Program-made: the position numbers and the translations under genes | Shown here: positions 1 to 6,072 of the stretch, in pieces | How the letters are laid out: every line of letters starts with the position of its first letter | Position numbering within the stretch: the stretch's first letter is position 1 | Assembly (NCBI GenBank): GCA_937900605.1 | Contig: CALCDK010000173.1 | Coordinates: 1-14,073 of the forward strand | DNA: 14,073 nucleotides | Reading direction: 5' to 3' | DNA from: an uncultured Olsenella sp. | GTDB lineage: Bacteria; Actinomycetota; Coriobacteriia; Coriobacteriales; Atopobiaceae | The notes under the pieces: generated by a model | Databases searched by the model: none | Told to the model about the DNA's origin: nothing | Seen by the model: only the letters and a program-made list of their open reading frames with translations

Positions 1-273
1 GAGCCCCTGCGTGGCTCCGATGGCCAGGATCGGGCTGATGAACGCAAACGAGCTGCCGAGGTAGCTGGGGATCTTGTTGCGGGTGACGAGCAGGTAGCAG
101 ATCGTGCCGATGCCGGAGCACATGATGGCGACGTTGGGGTCGAGCCCGGTCAGGACGGGCACGAGCACGGTCGAGCCGAACATGCTCATCATGTGCTGGA
201 TTCCCAGCGGGATGGCGCGGCCGACGGAGACGCGGTCGTCTACGCCGATGACCTCGCGATCGGAGGTGGACAT
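1..273 (-). CDS. Uracil/xanthine permease, N-terminal part (NCS2 family)
   Basis: First 91 codons of a nucleobase transporter; the C-terminal part lies beyond the left window edge. The family (UraA/PyrP, NCS2) imports uracil or xanthine across the cytoplasmic membrane by proton symport. The visible protein begins MSTSDREVIGVDD and carries hallmarks of the family: a QHMMSMFGSTVLVPVLTG stretch at about residues 26-43, then a CSGIGT motif and the IPSYLGSSFAF motif at about residues 68-78, which forms the substrate-binding hairpin in UraA. The ATG at 273 is preceded by AAAGGGGG at a normal distance, which fixes the start. Only 32 bases separate this ATG from the terminator of the upstream permease gene, and I see no promoter in that space, so expression may rely on read-through. 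Uracil is more likely than xanthine as substrate because the residues resemble UraA/PyrP, but the specificity residues lie outside the window. Confidence 0.9.
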   Translation of the reverse strand, partial: MSTSDREVIGVDDRVSVGRAIPLGIQHMMSMFGSTVLVPVLTGLDPNVAIMCSGIGTICYLLVTRNKIPSYLGSSFAFISPILAIGATQGL

Positions 274-305
274 CGGTCAGCCCCCTTTCAGTTTCGGATA
301 ACGTG

Positions 306-334
306 AAAAAAGGGCCCGGCCTGAGGCCGGGCCC
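306..334 (-). terminator. Rho-independent terminator after the NCS2 purine permease gene
   Basis: A perfect 10-bp GC stem (312-321 with 325-334) with a 3-base loop is followed, on the minus strand, by six T residues (306-311). It lies 13 bases after the stop codon of the NCS2 permease gene at 348. It is the only textbook intrinsic terminator in the window. It stands between two transporter genes of the same orientation, so it either ends the upstream transcript or attenuates expression of the uracil permease gene. Confidence 0.9.
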
Positions 335-347
335 CGCCAAGACGAAG

Positions 348-1661
348 CTAGGCGATGAAGAAGTAGACGAGGAAGGCGGCCGCGGCGACCCACATGAGCG
401 GCTTGACCTTCTTGACCTGGCCGGTCACGACGGCAACGAGAACGTAGGCGATGAAGCCGAAGCCAATGCCGTTGGAGATCGAGTAGGTCATGGGGATGCC
501 GGCGACGATCATGAACGCCGGGAAGCCCTCGCTCAGGTCGGACCAGTCGATCTCGGCGACCTCGCTCATCATGAGGAAGCCGACGAGCACCAGGGCGCCG
601 CAGGTGGCGGCGGAGCTGATGACGGAGATCAGCGGCGAGAAGAACGCTGCGAGGATGAACAGGACGCCCGTGGTGATGGAAGTGAGGCCGGTGCGGCCGC
701 CATCGGCGGCGCCGGACGCGGACTCGACGAAGGTGGTGATGGAGGAGGCGCCCATGAGGCCACCGGCAGCAGCGGCGGCAGAGTCGACGACGAGGATGGG
801 CTTGATGTCCTCGACGGAGCCGTCCTCGTTCAGGAAGTCGCCCTGCTTGGCGACGGCCATCGCGGTGCCCATGGTGTCGAAGAAGTCGGACATCATGAGG
901 GAGAACGCGAGGATGAGCAGCGTCGGGTTGGTGACGACCTTGGCAATGCCCATGACGCCCTGCTCGTCTGCGAGGAACGGAGCGCCGAAGGCGGAGAAGT
1001 CGAGGCCGGAGACGATGCCGGTCGGGAGCTGGGTGACGCCGAGGGGGATGCCGGCCAGGACGGCGACGAGGATGCCGATCAGGAGGGCGCCGCGCACGTT
1101 GAGGGCGTAGAAGACCAGGGTGGCGACGATGGAGATGAGGCCGACGATGAAGGTCGGCGAGGCGATGTCGCCGAAGGCCACCATGGTGGCGTCGTTGGCG
1201 ACGATGATGCCGCCGTCCTTGAGGCCGATCATCGCGATGAAGAGGCCCAGGCCGACGGAGATGGCATGGCGCAGGGAGACCGGGATGGCGTCCATGACGG
1301 CCTCGCGCAGGCCGCAGAGGACCAGGATCAAGATCGCGATGCCCTCGATGAAGATGACGCCGGAGGCAGCGTGCCAGTCACCGCCCGCGACGGACGCGAG
1401 GGTGAAGGCGAAGATCGCGTTGATGCCCATGCCGGAGGCGCAGGCCAGGGGGCGGTTGGAGAACAGGCCCATGCAGATGGTCATGATGCCGGCGCCCACG
1501 CAGGTGGAGGTGACGGCTGCAGGCAGCGGAATGCCGGCGGCGGCGAGCATGGAGGGGTTCACTGCGATGATGTACGCCATCGCGAGGAACGTGGTCAGGC
1601 CGGCGCGGACCTCGCGACCGACGCTGGAGCCCCTCTCCTGCGTCTTGAAGAATTTGTCCAT
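348..1661 (-). CDS. NCS2 family guanine/hypoxanthine/adenine permease (AzgA/GhxP/PbuG type)
   Basis: A 437-residue polytopic membrane protein that should import purine bases by proton symport. It is of usual length for the AzgA-like branch of NCS2. Visible family signatures are the N-terminal REVRAGLTTFLAMAYIIAVNP (residues 16-36), GMGINAIFAFT (77-87), the substrate-site motif DFFDTMGT (259-266) and FVESASGAADGGRTGLT (311-327). About a dozen hydrophobic segments run through the chain. The ATG at 1661 is preceded by AGAAAGG; the open frame continues upstream into dut, but that stretch has no permease homology. It lies 71 bases downstream of dut. I see no purine riboswitch in that gap, which is too short for aptamer plus expression platform, and no convincing promoter, so it may be read with dut. 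Substrate choice among guanine, hypoxanthine and adenine cannot be decided from the sequence. Confidence 0.95.
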   Translation of the reverse strand: MDKFFKTQERGSSVGREVRAGLTTFLAMAYIIAVNPSMLAAAGIPLPAAVTSTCVGAGIMTICMGLFSNRPLACASGMGINAIFAFTLASVAGGDWHAASGVIFIEGIAILILVLCGLREAVMDAIPVSLRHAISVGLGLFIAMIGLKDGGIIVANDATMVAFGDIASPTFIVGLISIVATLVFYALNVRGALLIGILVAVLAGIPLGVTQLPTGIVSGLDFSAFGAPFLADEQGVMGIAKVVTNPTLLILAFSLMMSDFFDTMGTAMAVAKQGDFLNEDGSVEDIKPILVVDSAAAAAGGLMGASSITTFVESASGAADGGRTGLTSITTGVLFILAAFFSPLISVISSAATCGALVLVGFLMMSEVAEIDWSDLSEGFPAFMIVAGIPMTYSISNGIGFGFIAYVLVAVVTGQVKKVKPLMWVAAAAFLVYFFIA

Positions 1662-1732
1662 TGAGAGCTTACCTTTCTCGTGCGGTACGTACACTACGTG
1701 ACTTGCCAAACGCCGACGTGCGGCGAATGAAC

Positions 1733-2185
1733 CTAGTTGACGCCGGTCGAGCCGAAGCCTCCCTGGCCACGGTCGGTCTCGCCGAGCTGGTCGACCTCGA
1801 TGAGGGAGACGACGGGGACCTTCTGGATGACGAGCTGGGCGATGCGCTCGCCGCGCTCGATGGAGATGGGCGTCTCGTCGTCGAGGTTGACGGCGCACAC
1901 CTTGAGCTCGCCGCGATAGTGCGCGTCGACGAGGCCCGGAGTGTTGGCCATGGAGAGGCCCTGCTTGAGGGCGAGCCCGCTGCGGGGCTGGACGAAGCCC
2001 GCGTAGCCGTCGGGGATCGCGATGGCGAGGCCGGTGCCGATGAGCCTGCGCTCGTGAGGAGCTAGGACGACGTCCTCGTTGGAGCGCAGGTCGAGGCCCG
2101 CGTCACCCTCGTAAGCATAGGTGGGAAGCTCGACGGTGGGATCGAGCCTCTTGATGGGAAGCTCTATTCTGTTGTCGTCAGTCAT
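1733..2185 (-). CDS. dut: dUTP diphosphatase (dUTPase), trimeric type
   Basis: Hydrolyses dUTP to dUMP and pyrophosphate, keeping uracil out of DNA and supplying dUMP for thymidylate synthesis. The 150-residue product has all five motifs of the homotrimeric family in order: DAGLDL (28-33), PRSG (67-70), GLVDAHYRGEL with the catalytic Asp87 and substrate-stacking Tyr90 (84-94), RGERIAQLV (111-119) and the mobile C-terminal arm RGQGGFGSTG (139-148). Length and motif spacing are normal. The start is ATG at 2185, with AGGAG five bases upstream inside the end of nrdR; the two genes overlap by 8 bases (ATGACTGA), so they should be translationally coupled. A longer open frame reaching 2233 only reads nrdR sequence in another frame. 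The pairing with nrdR places two dNTP-pool genes together. Confidence 0.97.
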   Translation of the reverse strand: MTDDNRIELPIKRLDPTVELPTYAYEGDAGLDLRSNEDVVLAPHERRLIGTGLAIAIPDGYAGFVQPRSGLALKQGLSMANTPGLVDAHYRGELKVCAVNLDDETPISIERGERIAQLVIQKVPVVSLIEVDQLGETDRGQGGFGSTGVN

Positions 2186-2627
2186 TGAGGCTCCTAAGTT
2201 CCTGGCTGAACTCTTCGACGTCCTTGAAGTCACGGTAGACCGAGGCGAACCGCACGTAGGCGACCTTGTCCAGGGAGACGAGGCGCTTGAGCACCATGCT
2301 CCCGAGGTCCTCGGAGGAGATCTCCTGCACGCCGCTATCCCTGAGCGACGAGACGATGTCGTCGATCAGGTCGGAGAGCTTCGAGACGGGCACGTCGCGC
2401 TTGACGGTCGCCGTGACGAGGCCCCTCATGAGCTTCTGCCTGTCGAAGGTCTCCTTGTGGCCGTCGCGCTTGCGCACGAGGAGCGGCATCTCCTCGCACC
2501 TCTCGTACGTCGTGAAGCGGAAGCCGCAGCGGACGCACTCGCGTCGGCGCCGGATGGCGTCGTTGCTCTCGGACGGACGCGAGTCGACTACCTTTGACTC
2601 ATCACAACCGCATCTCGGACAGCGCAT
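2178..2627 (-). CDS. nrdR: Transcriptional repressor NrdR
   Basis: Zinc-ribbon/ATP-cone repressor of ribonucleotide reductase genes, which senses dATP and ATP through its cone domain and binds NrdR boxes when dATP is high. The 149-residue product is of standard length. It has four zinc-ligand cysteines (Cys3, Cys6, Cys31, Cys34) in the pattern CPRC...CVRCGFRFTTYER, the VRKRDGHKETFD start of the ATP-cone at about residue 51, and the usual C-terminal YVRFASVYRDFKDVEEF (124-140). ATG at 2627 has GGGAGG five bases upstream, so the longer start at 2654 is unlikely. It overlaps dut by 8 bases and begins 72 bases after the LysM gene. In mycobacteria nrdR also follows a LysM gene divergent from lexA. 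The 72-base gap is AT-rich (TATTAA at about 2644-2649) and could hold a weak promoter, but there is no clear -35 element and no terminator, so read-through from the LexA-controlled promoter upstream is possible. Confidence 0.97.
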   Translation of the reverse strand: MRCPRCGCDESKVVDSRPSESNDAIRRRRECVRCGFRFTTYERCEEMPLLVRKRDGHKETFDRQKLMRGLVTATVKRDVPVSKLSDLIDDIVSSLRDSGVQEISSEDLGSMVLKRLVSLDKVAYVRFASVYRDFKDVEEFSQELRSLND

Positions 2628-2699
2628 GAAACCTCCCGTGACATTAATATTCAATACGGTACCACAGGAAAGCCAGGAAACTGCCCCCGAATACGGCGG

Positions 2700-3143
2700 T
2701 CAGGCCAGAACGGGCACGCTGAGAACCTGTCCGGCGACGACGGAGGCACCGGACAGGCCGTTCTCCCGCTCGATCGCGTCGGCGACGAGCTGGACGGGGT
2801 ACCTCTCGCCGGCGCTTCGCTCGGCGATGCCCCAGACGGTGTCGCCGCCCTCCACGACGACCTCCTGGCGGGCGGCGGAGTCGATGGCCGCCACGCACGA
2901 GCGGCGGGCGGCGAGGTCGGTCGCAAGGGCGCCGGCGACGCATGCGACGACGAGGAGCGACGACACCACGACGAGCATGCCGTGACGGAAGGCCGCAGCA
3001 CGCTCCCTGGCCGCGTTGCGGGCGGGCCGGACCTCCGCGACGGGCTCCTGCGCGGCGGGAACGAAGTAGAGATAGCGGGAATCAGCCGGCTCGAGGGCGG
3101 CGCTGCCGTCGGTCTGATAGCTCCTGACCTGCATGTCGTTCAT
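2700..3143 (-). CDS. LysM-domain membrane protein, likely SOS cell-division inhibitor (YneA/ChiZ-like)
   Basis: A 147-residue protein with a cytoplasmic N-terminus of about 55 residues, one membrane segment at about 56-74 (GMLVVVSSLLVVACVAGALA) and an extracytoplasmic LysM domain at about 93-144 (VVVEGGDTVWGIAERSAGE...AGQVLSVPVLA) that should bind peptidoglycan. This layout and the position divergent from lexA match YneA of Bacillus and ChiZ (Rv2719c) of Mycobacterium, LexA-regulated proteins that delay septation during DNA damage. Sequence similarity outside LysM is not obvious by eye, so the function rests on architecture, context and the operators. The ATG at 3143 is chosen because AAGGGG lies six bases upstream; an ATG at 3173 has no ribosome-binding site. 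Transcription should start at about 3215 from a promoter covered by two LexA boxes. nrdR and dut follow without a visible terminator. Confidence 0.85.
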   Translation of the reverse strand: MNDMQVRSYQTDGSAALEPADSRYLYFVPAAQEPVAEVRPARNAARERAAAFRHGMLVVVSSLLVVACVAGALATDLAARRSCVAAIDSAARQEVVVEGGDTVWGIAERSAGERYPVQLVADAIERENGLSGASVVAGQVLSVPVLA

Positions 3144-3207
3144 CTGGTTCCCCTTCGTCGGTTTCATCGCCATCCGTTATACGAACCGCCAAAGACACTA
3201 ATCCGTG

Positions 3208-3221
3208 CGAACATGGGTTCC
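3208..3221 (-). promoter_or_regulatory. LexA operator (SOS box) 1 at the LysM gene start site
   Basis: On the plus strand the core reads GAAC-ATGG-GTTC (3209-3220), a perfect pair of half-sites. The minus-strand 14-mer matches 12 of 14 positions of the Gram-positive SOS consensus CGAACRNRYGTTYG. It sits directly downstream of the LysM promoter -10 element, over the expected transcription start, where bound LexA would block initiation. Confidence 0.85.
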
Positions 3222-3249
3222 AGTATATACGTACTTGTGTTCGTGTCAA
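3222..3249 (-). promoter_or_regulatory. Promoter of the LysM gene (possibly also of nrdR-dut)
   Basis: The minus strand reads TTGACA (3244-3249), a 16-base spacer and TATACT (3222-3227), close to the sigma-70 type consensus. The spacer is almost filled by LexA box 2, and box 1 follows the -10 element. Expected start is near 3215, giving a leader of about 70 bases to the ATG at 3143. Confidence 0.82.
3230..3243 (-). promoter_or_regulatory. LexA operator (SOS box) 2 inside the LysM promoter spacer
   Basis: The minus strand reads CGAACACAAGTACG, 12 of 14 matches to CGAACRNRYGTTYG; one half-site is imperfect (GTAC instead of GTTC). It lies wholly between the -35 and -10 elements. Its left edge is 8 bases from box 1, so two LexA dimers could bind side by side on nearly the same face of the DNA. 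Confidence 0.75.
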
Positions 3250-3256
3250 CGATATG

Positions 3257-3270
3257 GGAACAGGCGTTTG
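3257..3270 (+). promoter_or_regulatory. LexA operator (SOS box) 3, lexA side
   Basis: The plus strand reads GGAACAGGCGTTTG, 13 of 14 matches to CGAACRNRYGTTYG. It overlaps the proposed lexA -35 element and lies 50 bases before the lexA ATG, as expected for autoregulation of lexA. Confidence 0.82.
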
Positions 3271-3296
3271 CACCGAGGTCGAACATGCGCTATCCT
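3268..3296 (+). promoter_or_regulatory. Proposed lexA promoter with a degenerate fourth LexA site in the spacer
   Basis: TTGCAC (3268-3273), a 17-base spacer and TATCCT (3291-3296) form the best promoter candidate for lexA; the -35 element is weak (3 of 6). The spacer contains CGAACATGCGCTAT (3280-3293), which matches 11 of 14 SOS-box positions with one intact half-site. The expected start near 3303 leaves a short leader that contains the ribosome-binding site. Confidence 0.55.
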
Positions 3297-3319
3297 TGAG
3301 CCGTCGAAGGGAGAGGAAG

Positions 3320-3955
3320 ATGGCACGCAAGAAGCTCGGCAAGCGCCAGGTGCAGATCTACGAGTACATCAAGGAGTACGCCGCGGACCACGGCTACCCG
3401 CCCTCGGTGCGCGAGATCGGCGCCGCAGTCGGTCTGGCCTCCCCCAGCACGGTCCACATGCACCTCAAGGTCCTCGAGGATGAGGGGCTCATCAGGCGGG
3501 ACTCGAAGAAGCCCCGCGCGATCGAGGTCGTGTCCGGCGAGCCCACCGAGGACGGCCGCCAGCAGTGCGTCACCGGCGAGGTGACCTCGCTGCCGCTCGT
3601 CGGACGCGTCGCGGCCGGACAGCCGATCCTCGCGGTCGAGAACGTCGAGGAGACCCTTCCGCTCCCCGCCTCGATCGTCGGCGACGCCAACTCTTTCGTG
3701 CTCAAGGTCCGCGGCGAGTCCATGGTCAACGCGGGCATCCTCGACGGCGACCTCATCGTGGTCAGGGAGCAGCACGACGCGTGCGACGGGCAGATCGTCG
3801 TGGCGCTCATCGACGACTCGGCCACGGTGAAGACGTTCTACCGCGAGGACGGCCGCATCCGCCTCCAGCCGGAGAACGACGCGATGGAGCCCATCTACGC
3901 CGAGGACCCAATCATCCTCGGAAGGGTGACCGCGCTCCTCAGGTCCATCGCCTGA
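3320..3955 (+). CDS. lexA: LexA, SOS repressor and self-cleaving S24 peptidase
   Basis: Represses SOS genes by binding CGAAC-N4-GTTYG operators; the RecA filament triggers its self-cleavage. The 211-residue product has the N-terminal winged helix-turn-helix (KRQVQIYEYIKEYAADHGYPPSVREIG onward, about residues 8-72, with SPSTVHMHLKVLEDEGLI as recognition region), the cleavage site Ala99-Gly100 in GRVAAG, the catalytic Ser134 (RGESM) and the catalytic Lys171 (ATVKTF). All required residues are present, so it should be active. Start is ATG at 3320 behind an AAGGGAGAGG ribosome-binding site; an in-frame ATG at 3254 lies inside the operator region and is unlikely. LexA boxes in the upstream gap indicate autoregulation. 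It is divergent from the LysM gene and is followed after 13 bases by a membrane protein gene. Confidence 0.98.
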   Translation: MARKKLGKRQVQIYEYIKEYAADHGYPPSVREIGAAVGLASPSTVHMHLKVLEDEGLIRRDSKKPRAIEVVSGEPTEDGRQQCVTGEVTSLPLVGRVAAGQPILAVENVEETLPLPASIVGDANSFVLKVRGESMVNAGILDGDLIVVREQHDACDGQIVVALIDDSATVKTFYREDGRIRLQPENDAMEPIYAEDPIILGRVTALLRSIA

Positions 3956-3968
3956 CGGGGACCAGCGC

Positions 3969-4724
3969 GTGAGCGCGACTGCCGGCGGCCGCATAGGGGC
4001 GTACGACCTCGCGAGGGGCGCAAGCGTCGTCTCGATGGTCGCCTTCCACCTGTGCTACGACCTCAGGTTCATCGAGGGGGTTGCGCTCCCCTGGTTCGCT
4101 CCTCCGCTCCTGGACGTGTGGCGCTGCAGCATAAGCTGGACGTTCGTGTTCGTCGCCGGCTGCATGTTCGCCCACTCCCGGGACAACCTGCGCAGGTCGG
4201 CCAAGTACGGCTGCTGCGCACTGCTCATATGGGCCGTCACGAGCGTCGCTCGCGTCGACGTGCCCATCTCCTTCGGGATCGTCTACTGCATGGCGGCGTG
4301 CACTCTCGTCACGTGGGCGATGGACCGCCTCGGCCTCAGGCCGCGCGGTCCCGTTGCCGCCGTCGCGCTCGGCGTCGCCTTCGTGCTGCTGCTCGGCTTC
4401 CCAGATGGAATCGTGGGCCTGGGGCCCGCAAGCGTGCGGCTTCCCCAGCCCCTCTACGACCTCCCGGGCCTCGCGTGGATCGGGCTCCCGGGCCCGGCGT
4501 TCGCAAGCGGGGACTACTATCCGCTTCTCCCCTACCTCCTGCTGTACCTTGCCGGGGCCGCATGGGCGAGGGGCCGCCTCGACCATGGCGGGTTCTCGCA
4601 GGCCGAGGCGCAGGCGGAAATCGCACCACTCAACTGGGCCGGCAGGCACGCCCTGCCGATCTACCTGCTGCACCAGCCTCTGGCCCTCGTGGCAAGCGGC
4701 GTCCTGGCATCCCTTCTCGGCTGA
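3969..4724 (+). CDS. DUF1624 / heparan-alpha-glucosaminide N-acetyltransferase-like membrane protein
   Basis: A 251-residue polytopic membrane protein of about seven hydrophobic segments. Features of the DUF1624 (HGSNAT catalytic-like) family are visible: an opening DLARGASVVSMVAFHLCYDL (residues 13-32, with His27), FVAGCMFAHSRDNLRR (61-76), YYPLLPYLLLYLAG (183-196) and a closing GRHALPIYLLHQPL (225-238, with His235). Members of this acyltransferase-like superfamily are thought to move acyl groups across the membrane onto sugars or envelope polymers; no substrate can be named here. The start is GTG at 3969 with a weak GGGGACC upstream; the gene follows the lexA stop by 13 bases, so it is probably cotranscribed with lexA and hence DNA-damage responsive. 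A stem-loop at 4726-4752 follows directly, separating it from the convergent hflX gene. Confidence 0.82.
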   Translation: MSATAGGRIGAYDLARGASVVSMVAFHLCYDLRFIEGVALPWFAPPLLDVWRCSISWTFVFVAGCMFAHSRDNLRRSAKYGCCALLIWAVTSVARVDVPISFGIVYCMAACTLVTWAMDRLGLRPRGPVAAVALGVAFVLLLGFPDGIVGLGPASVRLPQPLYDLPGLAWIGLPGPAFASGDYYPLLPYLLLYLAGAAWARGRLDHGGFSQAEAQAEIAPLNWAGRHALPIYLLHQPLALVASGVLASLLG

Positions 4725-4725
4725 C

Positions 4726-4752
4726 GTGCGGCCGTCTGACGCACGGCCGCAC
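4726..4752. terminator. Stem-loop between the convergent acyltransferase-like gene and hflX
   Basis: A perfect 10-bp inverted repeat GTGCGGCCGT / ACGGCCGCAC with a 7-base loop starts two bases after the stop of the plus-strand gene and lies 27 bases beyond the hflX stop. No T-tract follows on either strand, so it is either a weak bidirectional terminator or an mRNA 3'-end stabiliser. Confidence 0.55.
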
Positions 4753-4779
4753 TTCAAGATCTCATCTGGCGAGGGGCCG

Positions 4780-6069
4780 TCAGCCCAGACGGTAGCGCTC
4801 CAGAGCCCTTGCGAGGCGCGCGTCGACCTTGGCGGTGAGCAGCAGCCCGTCCTCCTGGTACCTCTCGCTCATGACCTGAGAGGACTCCCGGACGCGGTGG
4901 ATGAGCGCACCCTCGGCATACGGCAGCAGGGCGCTCAGGACGATGTCGCCCCTCGAGGCCTCCCGTGCGATGCGCGAGAGCAGCGACGCGATGCCGGTTC
5001 CGTCGATCGCGGAGACGAGCTCGGCGTCGGGCGCGAGCATGGCCAGGCCATCCCGGTCCTCGGACGAGAGCAGGTCGCACTTGTTGTAGACCACGACCCG
5101 GGGGACGTCCTGGGCCCCGATCTCGTGCAGGATCGAGACGACTGCGTCCTGCTGCGGTCTCTCGTGGGGGTCGCTCGCGTCGACGACGAGCAGGAGCAGG
5201 TCCGCGCAGCATGCCTCGGCGAGCGTCGACTTGAAGGACTCGACGAGCGTCGTGGGCAGCTTCTGGATGAACCCGACGGTGTCGGTGACGGTCACCTTGC
5301 GGCCCTCGGGCAGCGCCAGCGACCGCGTGGTGGGGTCGAGCGTGGCGAACAGCTCGTCGCGCGCGTACACGTCGGCGTCGCACAGGCGGTTGAGCAGCGA
5401 CGACTTTCCGGCGTTGGTGTAGCCGACGAGCGCCACGCGGAAGACACCCGATCCCAGGCGCGCCTTGCTCTGCACGTCGCGCCTGCCCTGGAGGCGCCTC
5501 AGCTCGCCGCGCAGGGTCGAGATCCTGCTGCGGACCATGCGGCGGTCCACCTCGAGCTGGCTCTCGCCCTGGCCGAAGCGGCTTCCGATGCCACCCCTCG
5601 TCTGCTCGCCGACGAGGTGGCTCCACATGCCGCGCAGGCGCGGGAGCAGGTACTGCAGCTGGGCGAGCTGCACCTGGAGGCGCCCCTCGTGGGTGCGCGC
5701 GTGAACGCCGAAGATGTCGAGGATGAGCGCCGTGCGGTCGATGATCTTGGTGGGCTCCCCCACCGCGCGCTCGAGGTTCGCCTGCTGCGACGGCGTGAGC
5801 TCGTCGTCGAAGATGACGACGTCCGCCTCGAAGCGGCTGACGCAGTCACACAGCTCGTGGACCTTGCCGGAGCCGATGAACGTCTTGGGGACCGGCGCGT
5901 CGAGCCGCTGGTGCATGCGGTGCACGACGACGGCGCCGTCGGTCTGGGCCAGGCGCTCGAGCTCTGCCATGGAGTCCTCGCACGTCCAGTCGCCCCTGCC
6001 ACGGTCGACGCCGACGAGGATGGCGCGCTCGGCGACGGGCGCGGTGTCCCGGAGCTCGAAGCGGCCCAT
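4780..6069 (-). CDS. hflX: GTPase HflX, ribosome-associated
   Basis: GTPase that binds the large ribosomal subunit and splits stalled or stress-damaged ribosomes. The 429-residue product has the N-terminal HflX domain (about 15-125, with KTFIGSGKV at 62-70 and the DDELTPSQQANLE motif at 88-100), a helical linker (YLLPRLRGMWSHL, then a GGIGSRFGQGESQLEVDRR stretch at 159-177) and the G domain: G1 GYTNAGKSS (216-224), G3 DTVGF (263-267), G4 NKCD (329-332) and G5 SAIDG (353-357). Start ATG at 6069 has GGGAGGG upstream inside the last codons of miaA, three bases after the miaA stop, so it is the last gene of the miaB-miaA-hflX unit. The miaA-hflX neighbourhood is conserved in many bacteria. Length and motifs are normal. 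Confidence 0.97.
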   Translation of the reverse strand: MGRFELRDTAPVAERAILVGVDRGRGDWTCEDSMAELERLAQTDGAVVVHRMHQRLDAPVPKTFIGSGKVHELCDCVSRFEADVVIFDDELTPSQQANLERAVGEPTKIIDRTALILDIFGVHARTHEGRLQVQLAQLQYLLPRLRGMWSHLVGEQTRGGIGSRFGQGESQLEVDRRMVRSRISTLRGELRRLQGRRDVQSKARLGSGVFRVALVGYTNAGKSSLLNRLCDADVYARDELFATLDPTTRSLALPEGRKVTVTDTVGFIQKLPTTLVESFKSTLAEACCADLLLLVVDASDPHERPQQDAVVSILHEIGAQDVPRVVVYNKCDLLSSEDRDGLAMLAPDAELVSAIDGTGIASLLSRIAREASRGDIVLSALLPYAEGALIHRVRESSQVMSERYQEDGLLLTAKVDARLARALERYRLG

Positions 6070-6072
6070 GGC

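Noticed and set aside
303..1664. A 453-codon plus-strand open frame opposite the NCS2 permease
   Set aside because: Antisense shadow with extreme Asp/Glu/Gly composition; its start lies in the terminator hairpin.
1711..1725. Possible terminator after dut (CGCCG-CACGT-CGGCG followed by TTT on the minus strand)
   Set aside because: The stem is only 5 bp and the T run only 3, too weak to call in DNA this GC-rich.
1662..1732. Possible purine riboswitch before the NCS2 permease gene
   Set aside because: The 71-base gap is too short for aptamer plus platform and shows no purine aptamer core.
2665..2680. Short direct repeat CAGGAAA twice between the LysM gene and nrdR
   Set aside because: Seven-base repeat only; it does not match the NrdR box and is likely chance.
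3144..3173. LysM protein start at 3173
   Set aside because: No ribosome-binding site precedes it, while the ATG at 3143 has AAGGGG at proper spacing.
3254..3319. N-terminal extension of LexA from the ATG at 3254
   Set aside because: It would translate the operator and promoter region, lacks a ribosome-binding site, and adds residues not seen in LexA; the ATG at 3320 has AAGGGAGAGG.
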